Positions 36,301-48,293 of a stretch of 64,000 nt of DNA are shown here, in pieces. The position numbers and the translations under genes were made by a program. The notes under the pieces are model-generated. The model saw nothing but the letters and a program-made list of their open reading frames with translations, was not told where the DNA came from and did no database searches. Each line of letters opens with the position of its first letter. Position 1 is the first letter of the stretch. This stretch comes from Rhodotorula mucilaginosa (taxonomy: Eukaryota > Basidiomycota > Microbotryomycetes > Sporidiobolales > Sporidiobolaceae): contig CP137864.1 of NCBI GenBank assembly GCA_034406715.1, positions 1 through 64,000 of the forward strand, in the 5' to 3' direction.

Positions 36301-39300
36301 CTACCCGGCAGAGCTGGGTCCGAACCAAGTCTGCACGCTCGCCGGATCTGCGCCTGGAAACCCGTCCGTTCCGGGTCGCGACTACATCTACCAGGCGTTC
36401 CGTTACGACATCTCTCACCAATGGCGCAACTGGGTATGTCTGCGGAGCATCGGTTGCGCTTGGAGAGCATGGCTGACGGGCGCTCGACCTGCAGGGTATC
36501 ACGATCGTTTTCTGGGTCGGTTTCACCATCATTCAAGCGATCCTCGCTGAATACCTCGACTACGGCGCCGGTCGCCCCGCGATCAACGTTTTCGCCAAGG
36601 AGAACAAGGAGCGCAAGGCCCTCAACGAGAAGCTGCAGGCGAACAAGGAGCGTTACCGCAAGGGCGAAGTCGAGCAGGACTTGTCCGACTTGATCCAGAC
36701 TCGCAAGCCATTCACCTGGCAAAACTTGACGTGAGTCCCGTCGCACCAGGTCGGTTGTAACTCTCCATCTGACCAGACTGCTCTGCTTCGCAGGTACACG
36801 GTCCCGGTCCCCGGCGGTCAACGCCAGCTCCTCGACCACGTCTTTGGCTACGTCCGCCCCGGCGAGCTTACGGCGCTCATGGGCTCTTCGGGCGCGGGCA
36901 AGACGACGCTCCTCGACGTGTTGGCCAACCGCAAGAACGTGGGCGTGATCGGCGGCGAACGCTTGATCGCCGGTCGCCCTCCTGGTCCCGAGTTCCAGCG
37001 CGGTACCGCTTACGCCGAACAGCTCGACACCCACGAGCATACGGCCACTGTCCGCGAGGCCTTCCGTTTCTCGGCGTACCTCCGACAGCCTGGCCACGTC
37101 TCGAAGGAGGAGAAGGACGCCTACGTCGAAGAGGTCATCAGCCTTCTCGAGCTCGAGGACTTTGCCGACGCGATGATCGGTTTCCCGGGCTTCGGTCTCG
37201 ACGTGGAAGCGCGTAAGCGAGTCACGATCGGGGTCGAGCTCGCGTCAAAGCCGCAGCTGCTGCTGTTCCTCGACGAGCCGACCTCCGGTCTCGATGGTCA
37301 ATCCGCCTACAACATTGTCCGTTTCCTTCGCAAGCTCGCCGCCGCCGGACAGGCTATCCTTGTTACTATTCATCAGCCAAACGCCCTCCTTTTCGAGAAC
37401 TTTGACCGCCTGCTCCTCCTCAAGGCTGGCGGTCGGACGGTTTACTTCGGCGACATCGGCAAAGACTCGCATGTTCTCCGCGAGTACCTGGCAAGGCACG
37501 GCGCGATTTGCCCCGACAATGCCAACCCAGCCGAATATGTTGCGAGTCTCTAGCTGGCATTCCTTTGCGAACGAACCCGAAGCTGACCTGCGCGCGTTCC
37601 TGCCCACAGCTCGAGGCCATCGGTGCCGGTTCGGGTCGTCGCGTCGGCAACAAAGACTGGGCCGACATCTGGTTGGACTCGGAGGAGTTTGCGCACGTCA
37701 AGGAAACGATCAAGCAGCTCAATGCCCAAGGGTTGGCGATGCCGGAAAATAGCCAGGGATTGCACGCTTCCTGTGAGTTCTCCCCTTGTCCCGCTCTGTG
37801 TCCTCGCCGGGCTGACCGACTTCTTTACAGATGCGACTCCGTTCTGGACCCAGCTCAAAGTCGTCGTCACGCGCACCTTCCTCGCCTTTTGGCGTTCGCC
37901 TGATTACGGCTTTACTCGACTCTTCCAGCACATTGCGATCGCCCTCATCGTCGGACTTACGGTGCGCTAGCTCCTTGTGTTTAGCGAGGGTACTCGAGCT
38001 GAACCACACCGCCATGTCTTGCTGCACAGTTCCTCAACGTCGACAACTCGGCTGCCGCCTTGCAGTACCGCGTCTTCGCCATCTTTTTCGTCTCCGTCCT
38101 GCCCGGTATCCTCCTCAGCGTCATCGAGCCGAACTTTATCATGGCGGTCAGTCTCTGTCGGCTGCAGCTGTTTCCTTCCACGCGCCTGACGTTGAGCCCC
38201 GCGCAGCGCATGACGTTTGTCCGAGAGGCTTCGTCCAAGATGTACTCGCCCGTCGTCTTTGCACTCGCCCAACTCGCTTCCGAGACCCCGGCTTCGATCC
38301 TGTGCTCGGTCGTCTTCTTCTTGCTGCTGTATTATCCGGTCGGCATGAACTCCGACTCGAACCGAGCCGGGTATGCCTTTGCGATGATCCTGATCACCGA
38401 GGTGAGTTTGCGGCGAGACAGCTTCCCAGTGCGTGGTGCAGAAGACTGACCCGGGATCTGGCGTCCTTTCCCCCCTGCAGATGTTTGCGGTGACGCTTGG
38501 CCGTGAGTCGCGGTAGCGCTCCTTCTGGATTTCGCCTTCGCCGTGGCTGATGATCCTTCCCTGCCGTGATCCAGAGGCGGTCGCTTCGCTTGCGCCTTCC
38601 ATCTACTCAGCCGCGATGACGAACCCGTTCCTCCTGATCATCTTGTGAGTGTACTCTTTCGAGCTTGCCTCGGGCTCCGCCTGGCGGCGAGCTGCCTTGA
38701 GACTAACCTCTTGCCTTTTTCTTGTTTGCCAGCTCCCTCTTCTGCGGTGTGACGGTACCGAAGCCGAATATGCCGTCGTTCTACCGTGCGTAATTTTGCG
38801 GATACGACGCTGATTGTTTTCGCAAGAAACGCTGCTGACTTTTGCCAGTTCCCGTACAGGTTCTTGGCTGTGCGTTCTTTCCACCGGAGCCGTGCTCACC
38901 GCTCCCCCATAACCGCCGACTGACGCGCCTGTTGCATACAGCTACTGGCTCGATCCTTTGACGTACCTCATCTCGTAAGTCGACTCGATCAGGCTCGAGA
39001 CCGCTCCGGCGCCACCTCGTTTCAGCTCACTGCGGATCGCTTGCTGACGTTCGCCTCTCGCGCGTTTGCCCCGGCAGAGGCTTGACGGTCAACGAGCTCC
39101 ACAAGCTGCCTGTTCGCTGTACCGACTCCGAGTTCAGCATCGTCCAACCTCCGAGCGGTCAAACTTGCAACGAGTGGCTCAGTCCTTTCATCGCCTCGGC
39201 GGGCGGCTACGTGAACAACCCCAATGCTTCCGACAACTGCCAGTGTACGTTGATACGTCATCTCCTTGCATCGGCGGTGCCTGACTTTATTCTCTCTCCC

Positions 39301-39467
39301 ATCCAGATTGCCAGTACGCCGCCGGCGACGAATTCTACCGTGCACTCGACATCAAGTGGAGCGACCGCGGTCGCAATATCGGCGTTTACGTCTGCTACTG
39401 CGTCTTCAACGCCCTTTTGACGGTGCTGGGCACCCACTTCCTGACGTTCCGCTACAGCAAGCGGTAG
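33315..39467 (+). CDS. PDR-type full-length ABC transporter B (ABCG family)
   Basis: Tandem paralogue of A and C with the same order of parts. Start [18 protein letters not shown], closely like A. NBD1: LVLGRPGSG / [18 protein letters not shown] across an intron (34053-34117), [28 protein letters not shown]2: [20 protein letters not shown] (36882 on), [30 protein letters not shown]. End FRYSKR at 39467. The linker before NBD2 ([20 protein letters not shown]) is rich in Lys/Glu and should form a coiled helix. At the AEY/LEAIG junction (37541) an intron with a GTTGCG donor removes the Met codon present in C. It has the 10-nt micro-exon at 38860-38869. Codon usage is strongly C-biased and no frame break was seen, so all three copies look functional. 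Confidence 0.93.
38860..38869 (+). other. 10-nt micro-exon in transporter B
   Basis: GTTCTTGGCT lies between a TACAG acceptor and a GTGCGT donor. It completes Y-R-S-W-L-Y-W in phase, at the same place as in transporter A. Confidence 0.8.
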
Positions 39468-40180
39468 TCTCGCCACTTTCGACCCTCTTTCCCGTGTGCC
39501 TCAGCTGCGCAGTTCTACCTTTCGCACGACCTTTCCTCGCCTCGCCTCTTGATCGTAGACGACTGGAATCACAAAAGACGAATTCACCCCGGCTACGGTT
39601 CTTTCGCCCTGGAGGGCGAGGCTATTGCCGCCGTTCGAAGTCACGTCCCGATTGCAAGAGCCAGGAACCGGCCTCCCGCTTGGCTGATGTTGCTTTGCTC
39701 ACATCAGCTCTTCCGAGTGCGTGCTGACCAAACAGCTCTTGCTTGGGCATTCGGGAGCACAGTCGCGATGGAGATATGTCCGTGCTCTCGACGCGACGGA
39801 GGTTGAACTTCCGCTTCTCTGTCCGAAATTGTGATCTCGACTGGCTTGCTGGCCGGGCCGGGTCGATCCGACGTCCGCGGAAGCTCCGTGATGAGGTGAG
39901 CCGACCGAAACGCCGAGATTGTCGAGTCCGCGCTGGCTTTCTCAACATCGACTCGACGGCCTGGCCTCCTCCCCCGACAGCTTTGACAGGTTTTGCTTGC
40001 CTGACTAGCTCAGACCCCTTCTGACGCCGACCGCCTCGAAGGGCCTCTGCTAAAGCTTGCGTGTAGACCTGTTGGAGCACCGCCTAAGCTTGTCGCCGCC
40101 TCCTCTTTCGCCTCCACTTTTCCCCAAAACGCCAAACGACCGCCGCCCTCGTTTCCTTCCACAGTACTACCAGCACTGCC
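39468..40180. promoter_or_regulatory. 0.7-kb spacer upstream of ABC transporter C
   Basis: Between the stop of B and the ATG of C. No gene is supported. It contains a perfect palindromic TCCGCGGA at 39874-39881, 300 bp before the C start. Confidence 0.6.
39874..39885. promoter_or_regulatory. TCCGCGGA palindrome upstream of transporter C
   Basis: TCCGCGGA is exactly the pleiotropic drug response element bound by Pdr1/Pdr3 in Saccharomyces. Basidiomycetes are not known to use a Pdr1 orthologue, but many Zn2Cys6 factors bind CGG half-sites in such everted or palindromic forms. The flanking CCGCGGAAGCT is shared with the region upstream of B. Confidence 0.4.
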
Positions 40181-43100
40181 ATGTCGTCAGGCTTGCCTGG
40201 AGCCATCGCTGGTCCCGGCCTCGGTCCGCACGAGGCCGTTGCCGCACACTCGACTCAAGAGGAGCCGATTCACGAAAAGGCCGGCGTCGAGTCGGCGTCG
40301 GCGTCGACCCTGAACGGCGGCGACGAGTCTAGCCAGGGCCGCGCTGGCGAAGGCGTCAACGTGCGCAAGGCGGAGCAGGAGTTTGCCGTGAGTGTTTCGC
40401 TACTTGTCCTCGCGCATGACGCCAACTCTGGGAGCCGCGATCGCTTTGGGTGTTTGATCGTCGCCAAGTCATACTAACCCCGGCGGTCTTCCCTTGTGCT
40501 CAGGACCTGCGAAGAGAACTGTCGAGGCGGTCGTCGCTGTACCGCACCAAGACTGGACACAAGGACGTCGAGAAGGAAGGATCGGAGGACTCGGAGGATT
40601 TCGACCTCCTCGCGTACTTGCGGGATGAAGCCGACCAGTACGATGCCGCGGGCTTCAAGCGCAAGGTCGTCGGCGTCTCGTGGGACAAGCTGAACGTGAC
40701 CGGTGCCGGAGGCATGAAGGTGCGTTCTCTCGTGATTCTGAGCTTCGGGAGTCGGGAGCTGACCTCGTTCTGCGGCAGATGAACATCCGGACTTTCCCGG
40801 ACGCCGTCAAGGAGGCCGTCCTGTGGCCGCTCATCAAGTTCTTCCAGATCACCAAGACTGGCCCGTTCAAGCCTTCGCCGATCAACATCCTCCACGAGTT
40901 TGACGGATGCCTCAAGCCCGGCGAGATGTGCTTGGTGCTCGGTCGTCCCGGATCCGGGTGAGTGAGCGTGCGGGCGCGACAGCATGAGCAGAATATTGAC
41001 CACAGTCTCCCCCCTCTACAGCTGCACCTCCTTCCTGAAAACGATCGCCAACAACCGGTTCGGATTCCTGTCCGTCAACGGTGACGTCTCGTACGGCGGC
41101 ATTCCGGCGCGCGAGATGGGCAAGCGGTACCGCGGCGAGGTCGTCTACAACCAGGAGGACGACGTCCACGCGGCGACTCTGACCGTCGCCCAGACTCTTC
41201 TCTTCGCCCTCAAGGTCAAGACCCCCGGCAAGCTCCTTCCGGGCAAGTCCCGCAAAGAGTTCAACAACGAGGTGATGGAGCTCTTGCTCCGCATGCTCGG
41301 CATCTCGCACACCAAGAACACCAAGGTCGGATCGGCCGTCGTTCGTGGTGTTTCGGGAGGAGAGCGCAAGCGTGTCTCGATCGCCGAGATGGTGAGTCTC
41401 CTTGACACCTTTTCGCAACCCTCGTCACTGATCCGGCATGTTTTGCTGTGCAGATGGCGACTCGTGCGGCTGTCGCTTCCTGGGACAACTCGACTCGTGG
41501 CTTGGACGCCTCGACCGCTCTCGACTACGCCAAGGCTTTGCGCGTTCTGACCGATGTTCACCAGATGGCTACGTAAGTCGACGACGCCGCGGCCGTCTCT
41601 CACTCAAAGGCTGACGCGAGAATATCCTTGCAGCTTCGTCTCGCTCTACCAGGCGGGTGAGGGCATCTACGAGCAATTCGACAAGGTTCTCGTCATCGAC
41701 GAGGGACGCCAGGTCTACTTTGGTCCGGCGAACGAGGCGCGCCGGTACATGATGTCGCTCGGTTACGCCGACTTGCCGCGTCAGACCACGGCCGACTACC
41801 TTACCGGCTGCACGGACCCGAACGAGCGCAAGCTCGCCGACGGTCGCTCTGTCGACAACGTCCCTTCGACTTCGGAGGCTCTCGCCGAGGCGTTCAAGCA
41901 CTCCGAGATCCACGCTCGCATGATCGCTGAGCGCGAGGCGTACAAGGCGCAGTGCGAGGCGGACGTGACCGCGCAGAATGACTTCCGCGATGCGGTCGCC
42001 CACGACAAGCGCCGCGGCGTCAGCAAAAAGTCCCCCTACACGGCCTCGTTCCTCTCGCAGGTCGGCGCCCTCGTCGTCCGTCAGTTCCAGCTCAAGGCGC
42101 AGGACCGCACCGACTTTATCGTCAGTTGGACCACCAACATCGTCATCGCCCTCATCACCGGTTCCGTCTACTTCCTCATGCCTGAAACGGCTTCGGGTGC
42201 CTTCACTCGTGGCGGTCTCATCTTCATCGTGCGTGCCCCCGGCTGCCTTTGTGTCCGTTTTGCGTCTGCTGAACGTTGTCTGTCTTTCTGGTTGCTTGCA
42301 GGCTCTCCTCTTCAACTCGTTCCAAGTGAGTGGTCTCGTTGATCGCGCAATCTCGACGATCGAAGTGACTGACCTCGTTTCCGTACCCCCAGGCCTTCAA
42401 CGAGCTGCCGACGCAGATGATGGGTCGTGCCATCTTCTCGCGCCACCGCCGTTACGGATTCTACCGACCGAGCGCGGTTACGATCGCGATGACGGTCGCC
42501 GATGCGCCGAACAACGCTGCGCAGATCTTGGTCTTCTGTGTGAGTATGCACTCGCGTTGACGGCGGCGTGTGCGAACTTTGGCGTGCTGACCACATTTCG
42601 TGAACGCTCAGATCATCTCTTACTTCATGGGCGGTCTTTACCGATCGGCGGGCGCCTTCTTCTCGGTGCGTGGTTGTTCTGGCTTCTGTATGCTGTAGTC
42701 GATGTCTTCTCCGCGACTAACCTGTCCCCTCACTCGCAGTTCTACCTCATCGTCTTGTCGGGTTTCTTCGCGTTGGCCGGCTTCTTCCGTTTGCTCGGAA
42801 CCATGTGCCAGAGCTACGACCACGCTGCTCGTCTCGCCTCGGTCATCATCACCATCATGTGCGCTCGAATCGGCTCCGTCTCATTTCTGGAACGATTCTG
42901 ACCTCTTCCCCACCTCTACAGGATCACGTTCTCCGGTTACCTGGTTCGTCATCCGCTCCGAGAGATATGGACCGACTCTAACCTCTTTACGTGCACCCGC
43001 GCAGATCCCGATCTTTTCGCAGCCGCGGTGGCTCTTCTGGCTCACCGTAAGTACTCGACTCGCTCGCCGACTTGTGATTCCGCGATGGCGCTGACCGTTT

Positions 43101-46100
43101 ACGCCCTATGCAGTACCTCAACCCGCTTCAGTCAGTACTCTCGAGCGTCCTAAAGGTGGTGTAACATTTCGTGCTGACCAGCGATCCGCGCAGATATGCC
43201 TTCTCTGCGGCGATGGACAACGAGTTCAAGCGGATCGACTTGTTCTGCGACGGCTCCTACATCACTCCTTACGGCGGCAACTACCCCACGACCCTCGGCG
43301 CGAACCAGGTCTGCACTTTGCCTGGCTCGCAGCCCGGTAACCCGTACGTACCCGGCCGCGACTACTTGCAAGCCGCTTTCGAGTACGACATTGCCCACCA
43401 ATGGCGCAACTGGGTGAGTCGCTTTCGCCGCATGACTGTCGAGAGTTGCGCAGCTGCTGACTACGTCTCGCCGCTTTCTCACAGGGTATCACCATCGTCT
43501 TCTTCGTCGCTTTCAACATCATCCAGGCTTTCCTCGCCGAGAAGCTCGACCACGGTGCCGGTGCTCCGGCCATCAACGTCTTTGCCAAGGAGAACAAGGA
43601 ACGCAAGGCGCTCAACGAGAAGCTGCAGGCGAACAAGGAGCGTTACCGCAAGGGCGAAGTCGAGCAGGACTTGTCCGACTTGATCCAAACCCGCAAGCCG
43701 TTCACGTGGCAGGACTTGACGTACGTTGGTTCACTTTCTGCTCTTATGCATCTATTGGCAAGCTAATCACCTAGTGTCATCGCGACAGCTACACGGTCCC
43801 GGTTCCTGGCGGTCAGCGCCAACTCCTCGACCACGTTTTCGGTTATGTTCGCCCTGGCGAGCTCACGGCCCTCATGGGATCCTCGGGTGCCGGAAAGACG
43901 ACCCTTCTCGACGTTTTGGCCAACCGCAAGAATGTCGGCGTCATCGGCGGTGACCGTTTGATTGCGGGTCGTCCTCCTGGTCCCGAGTTCCAGCGTGGCA
44001 CCGCCTACGCCGAGCAGCTCGACACTCACGAGAGTACCGCTACCGTCCGCGAAGCGTTCCGCTTCTCGGCATACCTTCGTCAACCCGCTCACGTCTCGAA
44101 GGCCGAGAAGGACGCCTACGTCGAAGAGGTCATCAGTCTCCTCGAGCTCGAAGATTTCGCCGACGCCATGATCGGTTTCCCCGGCTTCGGTCTCGACGTC
44201 GAGGCGCGGAAGCGCGTTACAATCGGTGTCGAGCTCGCCTCGAAGCCGCAGCTCCTGCTGTTCCTCGACGAGCCGACTTCCGGTCTTGACGGTCAATCCG
44301 CCTACAACATTGTCCGTTTCCTTCGCAAGCTCGCCGCCGCCGGACAGGCTATCCTTGTTACTATTCATCAGCCGAACGCCCTCCTTTTCGAGAACTTTGA
44401 CCGCCTGCTCCTCCTCAAGGCTGGCGGACGGACGGTTTACTTCGGCGACATTGGGAAGGACTCGCACGTCCTGCGCGAGTACCTCGCGAAACATGGCGCT
44501 ATTTGCCCGGATAATGCAAACCCGGCTGAATACATGGTCCGTCTTTTCGTTGTATCCCTTGGGAAAGCGACGAGACTGACTCGTCTCGTTTTGCCACACA
44601 CAGCTCGAGGCCATCGGTGCCGGTTCCGGTCGTCGCGTCGGCGACAAAGATTGGGCCGACATTTGGCTCGAATCTGAGGAGCTTGTGCGCGTCAAGGAGA
44701 CCATTAAGCAGCTCAACGCCGAAGGATTGGCCATGCCGGAGGAGACGGACCCGTCGCTCAAGAAGGCTTGTACGTTCCCGCGACTCCCTCCCGATGTTCG
44801 AGTTCTGCTCTCATGACGCAGACTATTAACGTATACACCATTTCAGACTCGGCTCCGTTCTGGGTCCAGCTCAAGGTTGTCGTGGCTCGCGCCTTCCTCG
44901 CCTTCTGGCGTTCGCCCGACTACGGCTTCACTCGTCTCTTCCAGCACATTTCGATCGCCCTTGTCGTCGGTCTGACCGTGAGTGCCTTCATGCTGCGTAC
45001 GGTACGGAGGAACCTGGTGACTGACTGACTCGAGCCCGAACACTTTTGCAGTTCCTCAACCTCGACCACTCGGTGGCCTCCCTTCAGTACCGTGTCTTTG
45101 TCATCTTCTTTGTTTCGGTCTTGCCGGGTGAGCACATGCGCATGACTAGGTTCAATCTGCTTCAGAACTGACCCGACTTTCGATCGCAGCCATCCTCCTC
45201 AGTATCGTCGAGCCGGCGTTCATCATGGCCCGGATGACGTTCGTTCGCGAGGCTTCGTCCAAGATGTACTCGCCCGTCGTGTTTGCCATCTCGCAGCTCG
45301 CAGCCGAGACGCCCGCGTCCGTCCTGTGTGCGGTCGTTTTCTTTTTGCTCCTCTACTACCCTGCCGGCTTCAACATGGAGACCAACCGCGCCGGCTACGC
45401 TTTCGCGATGATCTTGATCACCGAGGTCCGTTCTCGTCTTTGTCATCGCGGTTCGAAGGCTTTCTGTGCTGACGAGGCCCCCTTTCACAGATGTTCTCCG
45501 TCACCCTTGGCCGTGAGTGCTGCGTGATTCGCTTCCTTCTCGCTTGTACTGGTTCTCACCCGTCTTGACGTTCTGCAGAGGCTGTCGCTTCGCTCGCCCC
45601 GTCGATCTACTCGGCTGCGATGACGAACCCGTTCCTCCTCGTCATCTTGTGCGTTGCGGTCTCGCGTTCGCCTTGGCCTCGGGTTCTGGAGCTGACCTTG
45701 ACACTTTTACCTCCAGCTCGCTGTTCTGCGGTGTGACGGTTCCGAAGCCGAACATGCCGTCGTTCTACTCTGCGTGGCTCTACTGGCTCAACCCCTTGAC
45801 GTGGCTCATCTCGTGAGTTTGAGCGGGACCGGGTTGCAGCTTGCGGAGGCGCTTGATCACTGACGGGTTTCCCCTCGCAGTGGCCTCACCGTCAACGAGC
45901 TCCACGACCTCGAGATCCGTTGCCGCAACTCGGAGTACCGGATCGTGCAGCCGCCCAACGGCGAGTCGTGCGAGGCGTGGCTCGGTCCGTTCATCTCGTC
46001 CGGTGGCGGTTACGTCAACAACCCGAGCGACACCTCGAACTGCCAGTGTACGTGCTTCTTTACCGTTACGCAAGGATCGCCCGAGTTGAGAAGCTGACCA

Positions 46101-46282
46101 CCTCACCCGGCCGCGCTACAGACTGCCAGTACTCGGTCGGCGACCAGTTCTTCGAGCCGCTCGGCATCAAGTTCAGCGAGCGAGGACGCGACATCGGCAT
46201 TTACGTCGCCTACTGCGTCTTCAACTGCTTCCTCACTATTCTCGGTACCCGTTTCCTCACTTTCCGCTACAGCAAGCGATAG
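40181..46282 (+). CDS. PDR-type full-length ABC transporter C (ABCG family)
   Basis: Third tandem copy. Start [18 protein letters not shown], more diverged than A/B at the N-terminus. NBD1: LVLGRPGSG / [46 protein letters not shown]2: [20 protein letters not shown] (43877 on), [34 protein letters not shown]. End FRYSKR. Intron pattern differs from A and B: a 62-nt intron at 45128-45189 is unique to C, the intron after ..IMA before RMTFVREA is missing, and the two introns around the 10-nt micro-exon are missing (one continuous exon at about 45719-45812). NBD2 is a patchwork, nearly identical to A at 44141-44220 and to B at 44291-44451. No frame break was seen. Confidence 0.93.
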
Positions 46283-47298
46283 ACTTCCCCTCTTTCGCAC
46301 AGACTCGGCGTTTTTTTCTCTCCTCTCCCGCATAGAGCAGTAATTCCCCTCGCGTTTCAGTCTCTTCTATTCTTGACTACTAGACTTCATCTTCGCATAC
46401 TTTTTGCTGCTGCAATCAGACTATCTTAGCGCGCAAACCTCGGGTTGTCGGTGTGGAAGGTCGGGACGGTCTCGCAAGCTACGTTCGTACGAAAGCAATT
46501 TGTTCTTCGCTGCTGTTGTGATAACTGCCTCTGCACCCCCCGCGACGAGTGTGCGAGCGCCGGAAGTTGGTCCAGTCGCTTTTCGTATCTGGAGAACTCG
46601 AAGAGGCGAGCTCTTGTTGAAGCTGGATGCACTGGAATGCAGACTCTCGAGCTACTTGATCGAGAAGATATGTTTCCTGTTCAGGTCCCACTCCTGTCCA
46701 TTCTATCCACAGAGTGATGCCAAGATCTTCCAGAACTCCAAAAGCGAGTCAATCAGTCTCAGCATGGACCTCTGATCTTTTGCCACTCGAGCTTCGGACT
46801 TCTTTCTCGAGCTTTGCAGGTCCAGGGAGAGGCGGAAAGTCGTGCCAGGCAGATAGATCTGTGTCTGTGGGATACCGGAACAACACGTTGACCAGCGAAA
46901 CAAGTCCGACCTAGCCGCGCCGCCTTTGTGAGCATGTCAGCGTGACCTCCCAACTTGCTCGGGCTAAGGAGTCTCGACCAGTTCAAGGGCATTGACTGCG
47001 CTTTGGATGACGATCACAAAGCTAGCGGTTGAAAGCTCGGTGTAGCGTTCAAACGGATTGTTGCAGACACAGGAGAATGTACAGCAGGCCTGATCTTGTA
47101 TCCACTTGCCACCTCTTGCCCATCACCGGAGCGTGCTCATTCCTCTATGGTTGGCACTCACGCACAGACACAGAGCACCATCTCAGATTTGATCGACTGC
47201 GAAAAGCGATTGTAGTACAACTGAGTCCGCAAAACCGCGACATTCGGAACATGGGACTGCTACAAGCGAGGAGGCAAAAGCGCCAGAAAAAGAAAAGC
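46283..47298. other. 1-kb convergent spacer between transporter C and NudC
   Basis: Both neighbours end here. Composition is less GC-rich than in the genes. Reading frames at about 46404-46775 show no recognisable domain and no splice pattern, so no gene is called. Confidence 0.5.
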
Positions 47299-48293
47299 CT
47301 AGCCAATTTTGGCGTTGCTAAAGTCCATCTCGGGATGTTGTTCTTGGAACTTGCGGAGCATCTGCACTCAGCGGGGGAACATGGACTCGATCAGTACAGG
47401 TTGACTTGCGTGGGCAGTTTTGGTTCGAAATGGCTGCGAGGGGTTCTCGGCGACCAGGATCGGAGGAAGCCAGCGCGCCTCTTGCTTCTTGAGCTCGTCC
47501 GAAGTCGGCTTGCCCATTTGCTACAGGGAGGAGGAGGAGGAGGCGCGTGTCAATTCCTTTTTGCGCATGCGCAGGAGAAACGACAGGGATGGGCGAGGCG
47601 ATCGGAGGCATACCTTTTGCTGGTTGTCAAACTGCAAGAAATTTGTCAGGCAAGAGTCAGCGTTGTCAACCGCTGACGGGGAAAACAAACGCAGACAAGG
47701 CTGAGGGACTCGCCATCATCTTTTCGACCATGGCGCGCGTCTCTCCGTCGAGGTCGCTCAGTTTCGAGTTCTCGGGCGTGATCTTTGTCGTGTCGATCTT
47801 GGGAGCCGTCGTGACGACGTGCGGCCACCAGACTTGTTGGTTGAGTTTCTCGAGCGAGACGGTCACTTCTCGAGAGTCGTCTGCGGTGGGCCCAAAGTCA
47901 GCATTTCCTGATCAGGAGAGTATGGAAATGCGCCCGCGGAGACTGACCGAGGGTCCAGGTTGAATCGTCGACCTTGATCTCATAGGGCATGTCTCCCTCG
48001 AGAACGGGTTCCTGCCCCTTGACGCCGACCTTGATGTGCTGTTTCCGGAGGACGACGTCGAGTTGCTTGCCCCTCGTTCCGGCGGGGACGGGCACCGTGA
48101 CGGTCACATCTTGGAGGGTCTGCCGCCACCGGTATGGGAGAGCTGCCAGCCGGAGTGCAGGTGTGAGAGTGAGACTACGTAACTACGTGAGGGGCTGCGG
48201 ACCTGCTTGCTCCTTCTGCTCTCGCTCGGCGTTGGCGCGGTCGATCTCCTTCCGCTGATCCTCGTGCAGCGGTGCGGCTTCCTGGTCTGCCAT
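47299..48293 (-). CDS. nudC: NudC family CS-domain protein (nuclear movement protein)
   Basis: Hsp90 co-chaperone-like protein that supports dynein/LIS1 function and nuclear migration. Six exons: 48203-48293, 47948-48142, 47714-47880, 47614-47631, 47479-47520, 47299-47361, giving 191 residues in phase. The N-terminus ([21 protein letters not shown]) leads to the CS/p23-like domain: [72 protein letters not shown]. The C-terminus has [14 protein letters not shown] and [17 protein letters not shown], family hallmarks. Exon 4 is an 18-nt micro-exon (FDNQQK). The intron at 47632-47713 begins GCGAGT, so it is a GC-AG intron; the last intron would begin GCGCGC if exon 5 ends at the conserved KKQE, or use a GT 24 nt later and add eight residues. 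Confidence 0.9.
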
